The notes under the pieces were generated by a model. That model did not search any database. It had not been told where the DNA came from and saw only the letters and a list, made by a program, of their open reading frames with translations. DNA of 64,000 nucleotides, taken from assembly GCF_004340905.1 (NCBI RefSeq), contig NZ_SLXD01000012.1:142492-206491 (forward strand). Direction: 5' to 3'. The stretch comes from Rubrivivax gelatinosus (lineage in GTDB: Bacteria; Pseudomonadota; Gammaproteobacteria; Burkholderiales; Burkholderiaceae_C). Positions 54,941-62,623 of the stretch are shown one piece after another. Each line of letters opens with the position of its first letter. Positions within the stretch are counted from its first letter, which is position 1. A program made the position numbers and the translations under genes.

Positions 54941-55015
54941 CCGCCGGCAGGCGCCCCGCCCGCTTCACCCCGCCGGCCACGGGGTTTGGGCGGCTGTTCC
55001 TAGAATCCGCCCCGT

Positions 55016-55130
55016 CGAAAGGGGAGTAGCCGCGCCTTCAAGGCGCCGCGGCCCCCCGTCATCACGGAGCACCGGCTCGCCGCCGCCCTGCTCCCGGGCC
55101 CGCACGGGATCTCCCGCGCAAGACCTTTCG
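55016..55130 (+). promoter_or_regulatory. yybP-ykoY manganese riboswitch
   Basis: The aptamer is closed by CGAAAGG (55016-55022) pairing with CCTTTCG (55124-55130). It has the two invariant metal-binding segments of the class: GGGGAGTAGC at 55021-55030 and GCAAGACCTTT at 55118-55128. A central CCG-TCATCA-CGG hairpin is also typical. A TAGAAT -10 box lies at 55001-55006. It precedes a TerC-family gene, one of the usual targets of this Mn2+-sensing riboswitch, by 38 bases. Expression should rise with Mn2+. Confidence 0.88.
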
Positions 55131-55168
55131 GCACGAATCGTCCGTTCGTTGCCATTCCTGGAGGTCTC

Positions 55169-56137
55169 GTGGAGAGCATTGCGCCGCTGTGGTTGTGGGT
55201 CGTCTTCTTCGTCTCGGTCGTCGTCGCGCTGGTCGTTGACTTCGTCGTCATGCGCCATCAGGGCGCGCACGCCGTCGGGGTGCGCGAGGCGCTGCGCTGG
55301 TCGGTCGTCTGGGTCGCGCTGAGCCTGGCGTTCAACGCGCTGTTCTGGTGGGCGTTGCAGGGCACGCACGGCCCCGAGGTCGCGAACACCCGCGCGCTGG
55401 AGTTCCTGACGGGCTACCTGATCGAGAAGAGCCTGGCGGTCGACAACATCTTCGTCTTCCTGATGATCTTCAGCTACTTCGCGGTGCCGCCGGCATTCCA
55501 GAAGCGAGTGCTGATGATCGGCATCGTCGGCGCCATCGTGCTGCGCACGGTGATGATCCTCATCGGCGCCTGGCTGGTGGCCGAGTTCCACTGGCTGCTG
55601 TACGTCTTCGGCGCCTTCCTCGTGATCACCGGCATCAAGATGTGGCGTCACGCCGGCGAGGCGCCGGACATGGAGTCCAATCCGGCGCTCAAGCTGCTGC
55701 GCCGCGTGCTGCCGGTCAGTCGCTCGCTGGACGGCGAGAAGTTCTTCACCGTCGAGAACGGCAAGCGCATCGCGACGCCGCTGCTGCTGGTCGTCGCGCT
55801 GGTGGGCATCACCGACGTCATCTTCGCGGTCGACTCGATCCCGGCCATCTTCGCCATCACGACCGACCCGTTCATCGTGCTGACGTCCAACGTCTTCGCG
55901 ATCCTGGGCCTGCGTGCGATGTACTTCCTGCTCGCCGCGGCGGCCGAGAAGTTCCACCTGCTCGGCTACGGGCTGGCGGTGATCCTGACCTTCATCGGCA
56001 CGAAGATGCTTCTGATCGACGTCTTCAAGATCCCGGTGCTGGTGTCGCTGGCTGTCGTCGCGGCGATCCTGGCGGTGACCATGGTCTGGAGCCTGAAGAC
56101 CGCGCCGAAGCTGGGCAAGGGCCAAGGCAGTTCCTGA
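55169..56137 (+). CDS. TerC/Alx-family membrane protein
   Basis: The 322-residue inner-membrane protein has about eight or nine membrane segments and the family hallmarks LIEKSLAVDNIFVFLMIF and TDVIFAVDSIPAIFAIT, where acidic residues sit in the membrane. TerC/Alx proteins are linked to manganese export and to metal loading of secreted proteins. The GTG at 55169 has a GGAGG site 6 bases upstream. The upstream manganese riboswitch makes Mn2+ export the best guess. It is not part of a tellurite cluster. Confidence 0.93.
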   Translation: MESIAPLWLWVVFFVSVVVALVVDFVVMRHQGAHAVGVREALRWSVVWVALSLAFNALFWWALQGTHGPEVANTRALEFLTGYLIEKSLAVDNIFVFLMIFSYFAVPPAFQKRVLMIGIVGAIVLRTVMILIGAWLVAEFHWLLYVFGAFLVITGIKMWRHAGEAPDMESNPALKLLRRVLPVSRSLDGEKFFTVENGKRIATPLLLVVALVGITDVIFAVDSIPAIFAITTDPFIVLTSNVFAILGLRAMYFLLAAAAEKFHLLGYGLAVILTFIGTKMLLIDVFKIPVLVSLAVVAAILAVTMVWSLKTAPKLGKGQGSS

Positions 56138-56190
56138 AGGGAACCGTCGGCGAATGCCGCCGCGGCGTTGGCTCTCAGCCCCGGGCAACA

Positions 56191-56211
56191 GATAAGAATC
56201 ATTCGTATTCA
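56191..56211. promoter_or_regulatory. Fur box upstream of tonB
   Basis: An AT-rich stretch, GATAAGAATCATTCGTATTC, with the GAATCATTC core of Fur sites, stands out in GC-rich surroundings 16 bases before the tonB ATG. It predicts iron repression of tonB. Confidence 0.8.
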
Positions 56212-56226
56212 TGGTAAAGTACCCCC

Positions 56227-56886
56227 ATGAATACGATGGCTCTGGCCCCGCAGCTGCCTCCGCGCCGCAGTCGTCCGGCGTTCAGCCTCGTAGTCGTCGG
56301 CGCGCACCTCGTGCTGTTCTGGCTGGCGCTGGAGTTCGGCGTTCTCGAACGTGCCATGGCGAGCGCCGCGCCGCTGGTCGTGCAGATCGTGGCACCGGCG
56401 ATCCAGCGTGAGCCGCAGCCCGAGCCCCTGATCCCCCGCCCGAAGATCGCCCCGCCGCCGCTGGCCACCGTGCCGGTGCCGGAGGTGGCGGTCCAGCGTG
56501 ACGCCCCGGCCGAGACGATCCGCGTCGCCGCCGCGCCGGCCAATCCGGTGCCGCCCGCGCCCGCCGCGGCGCCGGCGCCGGCCCCGGTGACACCCGCCAT
56601 CCGGCAGGTCCCGCCCAGCGCGCTGCGCTACCTGGTCGAGCCGCCGGTCGCCGTGCCGCTGGCGTCGCGGCGCCTGCGCGAGTCGGGCACGGTGGTGCTG
56701 CGTGTCGTCGTCGACGTGCGCGGCCACCCCCGCAGCGTGACGCTGCGACGCTCCTCGGGCTTCCCACGCCTGGACGAGCAGGCGCTGGGCGCGATGCGCC
56801 AGGCTCGTTTTCTTCCCTGCACCGACAACGGCCAGCCGGTGGAGTGCGAGTCCGACGCTCCGATCGTCTACGAGCTGCAGAGCTGA
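56227..56886 (+). CDS. tonB: TonB-family energy transducer
   Basis: The 219-residue protein has one N-terminal membrane anchor (about 21-40, SLVVVGAHLVLFWLALEFGV), a Pro/Ala-rich periplasmic spacer (about 55-130) and a C-terminal TonB domain (about 140-219, ESGTVVLRVVVDVRGHP, SSGFPRLDEQALGAM). It would pass proton-motive force from ExbB/ExbD to outer-membrane iron or B12 receptors. No exbB or exbD follows, so it is a stand-alone tonB. A Fur box overlaps its promoter region. Confidence 0.9.
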   Translation: MNTMALAPQLPPRRSRPAFSLVVVGAHLVLFWLALEFGVLERAMASAAPLVVQIVAPAIQREPQPEPLIPRPKIAPPPLATVPVPEVAVQRDAPAETIRVAAAPANPVPPAPAAAPAPAPVTPAIRQVPPSALRYLVEPPVAVPLASRRLRESGTVVLRVVVDVRGHPRSVTLRRSSGFPRLDEQALGAMRQARFLPCTDNGQPVECESDAPIVYELQS

Positions 56887-56947
56887 GCGCCGCCGCTGAC
56901 GGCGTCGCGCCGGGGCCGCGCTCAAGGCCGATTTATCATCGGCGGTG

Positions 56948-57556
56948 ATGCAAACGGCCGCTCCCGATCTCGCGCAGGTGCGCCTGGACAACGCGCTCCG
57001 CCTGTTCGAGGAGTTCGTGCGCCAGACCGCTCGCCACGCCGACGCGGCCACGCTGCGCGGCCTGGAACGGCGCTTTGCCGAACGCGTGCAGATCCAGCCC
57101 AGCTACTGGAGCCAGATCAAGAGCCGCTCGCGCCAGATCGGCGAACGCCTCGCGCGCCAGTTCGAGCAGCTTTGCCACAAGCCGCGCGGCTGGATGGACA
57201 TCGTGCACGACGGCAACGCCGAGCGTGGCGGGGACGCCTCGGGCACCACCGTGTCCTCGAGCACCGCGCCACTGCCCGACAACCTGCCGCGTGACGACGA
57301 CGAGCGCTTCATCGTCGGGCTCGTACTCACCTACTACCGCCGCCACCCGCAACGCGCGCGCACCCGTCTGCTGGACCTGCTGGGCGAGGTGCTGACGCCT
57401 CCGGCCGAGCCACCCTCCGGCCGGCCGACGGCCACGGTGCCGGCCGCTGCGCTCGGCCCGGCGCGGCCCGCTCGGGCGCCGCTCCCGGCCGAAGACCCGA
57501 CCGAGCTCTGGCGCCGCAGCCAGACCGGCGTCGCGCCGCTGAAGCCGCGCAAGTAA
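56948..57556 (+). CDS. Hypothetical protein with possible helix-turn-helix
   Basis: The 202-residue protein is not recognised by name. Residues 8-85 are helical and rich in Arg/Gln (RRFAERVQIQPSYWSQIKSRSRQIG), in the manner of an Xre-like helix-turn-helix. The middle (about 85-115) is loose, and another helical patch (FIVGLVLTYYRRHPQRAR) precedes a Pro-rich tail. A GTG one codon upstream (56945) is an alternative start. It stands alone after tonB. DNA binding is a guess from the N-terminal pattern. Confidence 0.75.
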   Translation: MQTAAPDLAQVRLDNALRLFEEFVRQTARHADAATLRGLERRFAERVQIQPSYWSQIKSRSRQIGERLARQFEQLCHKPRGWMDIVHDGNAERGGDASGTTVSSSTAPLPDNLPRDDDERFIVGLVLTYYRRHPQRARTRLLDLLGEVLTPPAEPPSGRPTATVPAAALGPARPARAPLPAEDPTELWRRSQTGVAPLKPRK

Positions 57557-57942
57557 AACCGGCCCGCGCCGTCGGCGCGACTGCGAACCTTCTCCATCGG
57601 GGCACGGCCGCCGGGCGCGCGGCGATGCGCTTTCGCGCGTCTCCCATGTTTGTTCGGCACGAACAGCTTGCCCTCCTGATAACGTTGTCTTTATCATGCG
57701 CGCAAGCCCGCTGCATCAAGTCGACGTTGCAGCGCCCTTCAACCCCACACCGGATCCGATGAAGCCTGCACGAGTGCCGTTTCCCTCCCGCCGCCTTGAC
57801 GCGGCAGCCACGGCCCTCATGGACGCTCTCGCCATCCGTCCCCGGTCGACGCCGCTCGCCTGACGCCTTCGATGGCGTACCGACGGCCCGGGGACTCCCG
57901 GGCCGTTTTGTTTTGGGCGGCCCGCTTTCGAGGAGACCTTCG
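57557..57942. other. Leader-like intergenic region with small ORF and terminator
   Basis: This 386-base gap holds an inverted repeat TGATAA-N8-TTATCA at 57677-57696, a small ORF at 57696-57863 (55 codons; internal ATG at 57759 gives 34) and a strong terminator at 57883-57914. The ORF lacks a good ribosome site at 57696. The layout resembles an attenuated leader or a short noncoding RNA ahead of two tiny genes. I cannot tell which from sequence. Confidence 0.55.
57883..57914 (+). terminator. Rho-independent terminator or attenuator
   Basis: A perfect 10-base stem (ACGGCCCGGG with CCCGGGCCGT) around a GACT loop is followed by TTTTGTTTT. It is the clearest intrinsic terminator on the plus strand in the window. 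It lies 29 bases before the next small gene, a spacing suited to attenuation. Confidence 0.9.
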
Positions 57943-58098
57943 ATGAAGACCACTGCCAGCCGCAAGCCCCGCAACCCGTTCGCCGTCGCGGCCAGCCGCC
58001 GCCGTGCAGGGCCGCATCGCCCAGGCGCCGGCGCACTGCGTCAGCGCGCCCGCGAAGCGCTGCGCCGCGAACTCGACACCGTGACCCACGGCCCCTGA
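57943..58098 (+). CDS. Small basic protein, 51 residues
   Basis: A short ORF with a good GAGGAGA site 7 bases before its ATG. The product is very basic (about 14 Arg/Lys, for example ASRRRAGPHRPG) with no Cys or membrane segment, so it could bind nucleic acid. It lies between a strong terminator and another small gene, 48 bases on. No family is recognised. The ribosome site is the main support. Confidence 0.5.
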   Translation: MKTTASRKPRNPFAVAASRRRAGPHRPGAGALRQRAREALRRELDTVTHGP

Positions 58099-58146
58099 AC
58101 AGCACGCGGGACAGCCCCCACTTGGGCCCTCCCGCAGGAGACGACG

Positions 58147-58389
58147 ATGAGAACCACTGCCCACATCCTGGTGCCCACCACCCGCAGCACGGCCCGCCGC
58201 CTTGCCGCACGCCTGCTGGTGGCGACGAGCCGGCTGCTGAGCCGCGTGGCTCAATGGCTGCACGCAGAACGGCGCCTGCCGCCCGGTGAACCGGTGCTCG
58301 AGTTCCATGCCGAAGCCGGCGCGCCGGAAGGTGCGCTGTACCTCGACGGCCAGCTCGTCGGGCACATTCCCGGCGTGACCCGGCTGTGA
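58147..58389 (+). CDS. Small protein, 80 residues, unknown function
   Basis: The ORF has a CAGGAG site 6 bases before the ATG. The N-terminal half is an Arg-rich amphipathic helix (RRLAARLLVATSRLLSRVAQWL) and the C-terminal half a compact strand-like segment (GALYLDGQLVGHIPGVTRL), so it looks like a real folded small protein. No signal peptide. It follows the 51-residue gene by 48 bases and is probably on the same mRNA. Function unknown. Confidence 0.65.
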   Translation: MRTTAHILVPTTRSTARRLAARLLVATSRLLSRVAQWLHAERRLPPGEPVLEFHAEAGAPEGALYLDGQLVGHIPGVTRL

Positions 58390-58450
58390 TCGTTCGTGCG
58401 AGGCTCAAGTGGACACCGCAAACGGCCGATAAGCCGCGTAGAGTGTTCTC

Positions 58451-59311
58451 ATGAGCCCGCCCGAAGCTGCCCGCCCCACGATCTTCGCGACGCCCGCGCG
58501 CGACGTCGAAGGCTGGGCGCGCCGCTTCGACACCGCGTCGATGCCGATCCTGGCCGAGACGGCGGCCACGCTGCAGGGCCTGCGTGAGAACGAAGACGAG
58601 GTCGACGCCCATCTGCTGACCGAGACGGTTGCCGCCGACCCTCTGCTGACGCTGAAGCTGCTGTCGCACGTCGCACGCTCCCCGCGCTCGCGGCGCGTCG
58701 ACACGCGCGGCGACGTTGAGACGGTCACCGCGGCGCTGGTGATGCTCGGCATCGCGCCGTTCTTCCGCCTGTTCGCCGATTCAGCCGTCGTCGAAGACTG
58801 GCTGGGCGACCAGCCGGAAGCGTTGGATGGCTTTCGCCGTGTGCTGGTTCGTGCCCACCGGGCCGCCAACTTCGCCACCGCGTTTGCCGTGCATCGCATG
58901 GATCACGATGTCGCCGTGATCCGCGAGGCCGCGCTGCTGCACGACTTCGCCGAGATGCTGGTCTGGCTGCACGCGCCAAAGCTCGCACTCGAGATCGCAC
59001 GCCTGCAGGCAGAGGACCCGGCGCTGCGCAGCGTGGTCGCCCAGGAGCAGGTGCTCAACATCCGCTTGACGGACCTGCAGCAGGCGCTGCTTACGCAGTG
59101 GCGGCTGCCGCCGTTGCTGGTGAAGATCACCAATGAACGGCAGTCGGAGTCGGTTCAGGTGCGCAACGTGCTGCTGGCCATCCGTATCGCCCGCCACAGC
59201 TCGGCCGACTGGGACAACCCCGCGATCCCCGATGATGTCGTCGACATCGCCTCGCTGCTGAACATGCGCATCGAGCACACCTGGGCCCTGCTGCGCGACA
59301 TCGACGCCTGA
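58451..59311 (+). CDS. HDOD domain signalling protein
   Basis: The 286-residue protein is almost wholly an HDOD domain (about residues 25-230, with AADPLLTLKLLSHV and the HD-like ALLHDFAEMLVWL). HDOD proteins are inactive relatives of HD phosphodiesterases found in signalling and stress pathways. No second domain, membrane span or signal peptide is seen. It has no clear ribosome site; a TAGAGT box 10-15 bases before the ATG suggests a near-leaderless mRNA. It converges with the Lrp-type regulator 3 bases away. Confidence 0.88.
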   Translation: MSPPEAARPTIFATPARDVEGWARRFDTASMPILAETAATLQGLRENEDEVDAHLLTETVAADPLLTLKLLSHVARSPRSRRVDTRGDVETVTAALVMLGIAPFFRLFADSAVVEDWLGDQPEALDGFRRVLVRAHRAANFATAFAVHRMDHDVAVIREAALLHDFAEMLVWLHAPKLALEIARLQAEDPALRSVVAQEQVLNIRLTDLQQALLTQWRLPPLLVKITNERQSESVQVRNVLLAIRIARHSSADWDNPAIPDDVVDIASLLNMRIEHTWALLRDIDA

Positions 59312-59314
59312 GCG

Positions 59315-59806
59315 CTACAAGGGCAGCGCGGTCGTTGACTTCAGCCGCTGCAAGACGAAGCTCGTCTTGCAGTCGCGCACGGCGGGATGCTTGAGCAGCG
59401 TGTCCATGACGAAGCGCGAGTAATGCTCCATGTCCTGCACGACGACACGCAGCAGATAGTCGATGTCACCGCTGAGCGCCACGCACTCGATCACCTCGGG
59501 CCAGGCCTGCACGGCTGCCGCGAACAGGTCCAGCGGGCTGCGGGCCTGCGGGTCGCTGTGCTTCTCCAGGCGCAGCGTCAGGTAGGCCGTGAGGCCGAGG
59601 CCGACACGCTCCGGCGCCAGAAGCGCGACGTAGCCCGAGATCACGCCACCATCTTCCAGACGCTTGACGCGCCGCAGCGCCGCACTTGGCGACAGCGACA
59701 CGCGGGCGGCCAACTCGTCGTACGTGATGCGGCCCTGCGCCTGCAGCACCTGAAGGATGCGGCGGTCCACGGCGTCGAGCGGGTCGGAGGGATCCATCGG
59801 GGACAT
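59315..59806 (-). CDS. Lrp/AsnC-family transcriptional regulator
   Basis: The 163-residue protein has an N-terminal helix-turn-helix (about 11-55, ILQVLQAQGRITYDELAARVSLSPSA) and a C-terminal RAM ligand domain (about 75-150, GDIDYLLRVVVQDM). Family members form octamers and respond to amino acids. It is divergent from phhA across a 113-base gap with several inverted repeats, and probably controls phenylalanine hydroxylase in response to Phe or Tyr. An ATG three codons in (59797) is an alternative start. Confidence 0.92.
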   Translation of the reverse strand: MSPMDPSDPLDAVDRRILQVLQAQGRITYDELAARVSLSPSAALRRVKRLEDGGVISGYVALLAPERVGLGLTAYLTLRLEKHSDPQARSPLDLFAAAVQAWPEVIECVALSGDIDYLLRVVVQDMEHYSRFVMDTLLKHPAVRDCKTSFVLQRLKSTTALPL

Positions 59807-59825
59807 TCTTGCAGTTTTCGTGCGT

Positions 59826-59841
59826 CTTGACAGCCATCAAG
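59826..59841. promoter_or_regulatory. Inverted repeat in the lrp-phhA divergent region
   Basis: CTTGA-CAGCCA-TCAAG lies 20 bases from the regulator start and 79 from phhA. A second repeat, CCACGA-N12-TCGTGG, follows at about 59845-59868. Either could be the site of the Lrp-type protein; assignment is inference. Confidence 0.4.
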
Positions 59842-59919
59842 CCACCACGACGCGCCCATCCTTCGTGGCCGCGTCGCTAGAGTGAAGCGTGCGAAGACAC
59901 GCCAATTCCGGAGGGGACG

Positions 59920-60822
59920 ATGACACGAGGTGATTTCACGCCGGCGGGTGCGGGCACCGTCCTGGCGCCCAGGACCTACGGTGAAGGCGATCGGCCGCCC
60001 AGAGGCGACTACTCGCGCGCTCGCGCGGACTTCTGCTGCACACAGGACTGGGCTGCGTACAGCGAGGCCGATCACGCCTTGTACAGGCGCCTGCATGCGC
60101 GCCAGTCACGCCTGCTGCCCGGACGGGCCTGCGACGCCTTCCTGCAGGCTGTCCGACGGCTGGGGACTCCCGACCGGATTCCACGTTTCGACACGATCTC
60201 GGAGGACCTGGAAAGCGCAACCGGTTGGCGGCTGGTTGCCGTGCCCGGCCTGATCCCCGAAGAGGCCTTCTTCCGCCTGCTGGCGGCTCGGCGATTTCCC
60301 GTGACCGACTGGATCCGTCGTCCCGACGAGTTCGACTACATCGTCGAGCCCGACCTGTTCCACGATCTGTTCGGCCATGTGCCGCTGCTCTTCGAGCCGG
60401 TGTTCGCCGATTTCATGCAAGCCTACGGTGAAGGCGGTTTGAAAGCCGCGCGTCTGGGTGCGTGCGAACTGCTCGCGCGGCTGTACTGGTACACGGTCGA
60501 GTTCGGGCTGATCGCGACGCCATCCGGCCCGCGCGCTTACGGTGCGGGCTTGCTGAGTTCCGGGGGCGAGCTCGAGCACGCGGTCAGCGCCAGCGGGCCC
60601 AGGCGGCTCGCGTTCGACCCGGCTCGCATGATGCGAAGCCGCTACCGCATCGACAGCTATCAGCCGACCTATTTCGTCATCGGCTCGTTCGAAGAACTGT
60701 TCGAGGCCTGCGCACCAGACTTCAGCGCCTTGTACGCCGCGGTTCGCGAGACGATCTCCCGCAACGGGGAGATCGCGGCCGGCGCCGAAGCACCTGGCGA
60801 CCGGGCCACGTCAGCGACCTAG
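59920..60822 (+). CDS. phhA: Phenylalanine 4-hydroxylase
   Basis: The 300-residue monomeric bacterial enzyme converts phenylalanine to tyrosine with tetrahydropterin and O2. The iron ligands are visible: His148 and His153 in HDLFGHVP and Glu194 in WYTVEFGL. The N-terminus is short, without the ACT regulatory domain of animal enzymes. A CGGAGGGG stretch precedes the ATG by 5 bases. No pterin carbinolamine dehydratase gene lies beside it. It is divergent from an Lrp-type regulator and overlaps the convergent lipase-like gene by 4 bases. Confidence 0.95.
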   Translation: MTRGDFTPAGAGTVLAPRTYGEGDRPPRGDYSRARADFCCTQDWAAYSEADHALYRRLHARQSRLLPGRACDAFLQAVRRLGTPDRIPRFDTISEDLESATGWRLVAVPGLIPEEAFFRLLAARRFPVTDWIRRPDEFDYIVEPDLFHDLFGHVPLLFEPVFADFMQAYGEGGLKAARLGACELLARLYWYTVEFGLIATPSGPRAYGAGLLSSGGELEHAVSASGPRRLAFDPARMMRSRYRIDSYQPTYFVIGSFEELFEACAPDFSALYAAVRETISRNGEIAAGAEAPGDRATSAT

Positions 60823-61718
60823 TCACGCAGGCGAAGCATCAGTTCGTTCCACGGCTCCGGACGGGTGACCATGTGGACATGGGCAACGCCGTCCAGATGC
60901 CGGTTGTCGGCGCCATCCAGCATGGCAGTCGACGGCGGGAAGACGATGTTGTCGCAGTGGCTGTAGAAGCAGGTCATCGCCGGCCTCGTTCGGGTGCGTT
61001 CGCGCTCGACGAGGCTACGCAGCCAGCCGGCATGAAGCTGCATCTGGCGTCCGTTGTGCGAGAACGCGAAACGCGCCAGCCAGGTGCCGTGATGGGGGCT
61101 GCCAAGCGTGATGGCATGGTGCACACGGGTCGCGTCCCCGCATTCGGCCCACCATCTGCGAAGTGCCAGCCCACCCATGCTGTGGGCGACGACCACGGGT
61201 GCCCGTCCGGTGGCCTGCTCGAGGCGGAGGACCGCTCTTTCGATCGGGAGCACATATTCGTCGATGGAGCAGAAGACCGGTTCGAGGTCAAGGGCCACGA
61301 AGGGTACGCCGTCGGCCTGCAGGCGGGCCAGCCAGGGATTCCACACGCCGCGGTTGCAAACGAAGCCATGAATCAGCAGCACGCCCCGCCGCCCCCCGGC
61401 CTGCAGGGGCAGGTGGTCGGGCCAGAGCCGACTCCTGAACGGCTGCTGCCAGCAAAAGACCCGCGGTGCAGCGAGAACTTCGCCCCACCAGGCGGCGAGC
61501 AACTGGCCCGCGTTGGCTCGCGGCGTGGGGTCGTCACCGTGGACAAGGCGCAGCAGCAGGAACTCGGCGCCCAGCACCAGGGCGTAGAGCAGCAAGATGA
61601 GCAAGGCACCACCCAGCGCTGCCCCGATGCGCCCATCTTTCAGTGCGGGGACCGCCCACGCGCACGCCAGCCCTGCCAATGAGCAGGTCGTCGCCTTTTG
61701 CAGATGTGCCAGCCGCAT
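60819..61718 (-). CDS. Alpha/beta hydrolase, lipase-like, membrane-anchored
   Basis: The 299-residue protein begins with two hydrophobic segments (about 12-25 and 34-58), then an alpha/beta-hydrolase domain with oxyanion motif LIHGFVCNRG, nucleophile elbow AHSMGG (serine) and a likely catalytic histidine in GVAHVHMV. This is the pattern of triacylglycerol lipases/esterases held at the inner membrane. It ends 4 bases inside phhA on the other strand. Substrate unknown. Confidence 0.85.
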   Translation of the reverse strand: MRLAHLQKATTCSLAGLACAWAVPALKDGRIGAALGGALLILLLYALVLGAEFLLLRLVHGDDPTPRANAGQLLAAWWGEVLAAPRVFCWQQPFRSRLWPDHLPLQAGGRRGVLLIHGFVCNRGVWNPWLARLQADGVPFVALDLEPVFCSIDEYVLPIERAVLRLEQATGRAPVVVAHSMGGLALRRWWAECGDATRVHHAITLGSPHHGTWLARFAFSHNGRQMQLHAGWLRSLVERERTRTRPAMTCFYSHCDNIVFPPSTAMLDGADNRHLDGVAHVHMVTRPEPWNELMLRLRD

Positions 61719-61794
61719 TACACGGTCGTGCGCCGGTCCGCGCCCGGCCTGGTCCGGGGGTGCTTGAGCCTTTCAGGTACGCGCATGGCTGCCG

Positions 61795-62562
61795 ATGTTG
61801 CATCATCTCGGCGGTGCGCCGTTGCGCCAGCAGAAAGTACTCGCCGTGTCGCCCGAAGGTCTGGCCATCCTCGATAACCTGCAGAAGGTTGCTGCCGAAC
61901 GCCGGCGCCGCGACGCCGACCCCGGTCTCGAGGCCCGGACCCGCGCGGTCAAGGACTATCAGCACCGTCGTTTTGCGGCCAGCTACGCGGACCTGCTCGA
62001 ACAGCCCCGATACGCCGAGTCTTCGCGCTTCTTTCTCGACGAGTTGTACGGCCCGCAGGATTTCACCGATCGTGACGCCCAGTTCGCCAGGGTGGTCCCC
62101 GGGCTGGTCCGGATCTTTCCGCACGAGCTGGTCGTGACGGTGCGTGCACTTTCCGAACTGCACGCGCTGTCGGAAACCATGGACACGTCGATGGCAGCCC
62201 GGATCTCGTCGCCGCGCGTGGACGCCAGGGCTTACGTCGCCGCCTGGCAGGCAGTGGGGCAACCTACCGTACGCGCAAGGCAGATCGAACTGATGCTCTT
62301 GGTCGGCAGCGCACTCGATCGTTACACGCGAAATCCGATCCTGCGCCACAGCCTTCGCCTGATGCGAACGCCGGCACGCGCGGCAGGCCTTTCAGCGCTG
62401 CAGAGCTTTCTGGAGTCAGGCTTCGACACCTTTCGTGCGATGAAGGGGGCCGACGCCTTCTTGGCCACCATTTCCAGCCGCGAACGCGACCTCGCCGCGC
62501 TCTTGTTCTCGGTCGATCTCACTTCCCCGCGCGCACGGGACGAATTGGCGGGCCTCCCCTGA
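61795..62562 (+). CDS. FFLEELY-motif protein of unknown function
   Basis: The 255-residue helical protein contains RFFLDELYGPQDFTDRD (about residues 80-96), a form of the FFLEELY motif after which a proteobacterial family is named. No enzyme motif, signal peptide or membrane span is visible. The first 18 residues before VSPEGLAIL look unlike the rest, so a GTG at about 61849 may be the true start. It lies between the lipase-like gene and an MBL hydrolase and may be co-transcribed with the latter. Confidence 0.75.
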   Translation: MLHHLGGAPLRQQKVLAVSPEGLAILDNLQKVAAERRRRDADPGLEARTRAVKDYQHRRFAASYADLLEQPRYAESSRFFLDELYGPQDFTDRDAQFARVVPGLVRIFPHELVVTVRALSELHALSETMDTSMAARISSPRVDARAYVAAWQAVGQPTVRARQIELMLLVGSALDRYTRNPILRHSLRLMRTPARAAGLSALQSFLESGFDTFRAMKGADAFLATISSRERDLAALLFSVDLTSPRARDELAGLP

Positions 62563-62623
62563 CCGTCAAGGCGGCTCGTCCCTACCGACAGCGGGGACGG
62601 TCTGCGGCCGGAGAATCCGCCTG

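Noticed and set aside
55169..56137. Tellurite resistance function for the TerC-family gene
   Set aside because: No other ter genes are nearby, and the manganese riboswitch points to metal homeostasis.
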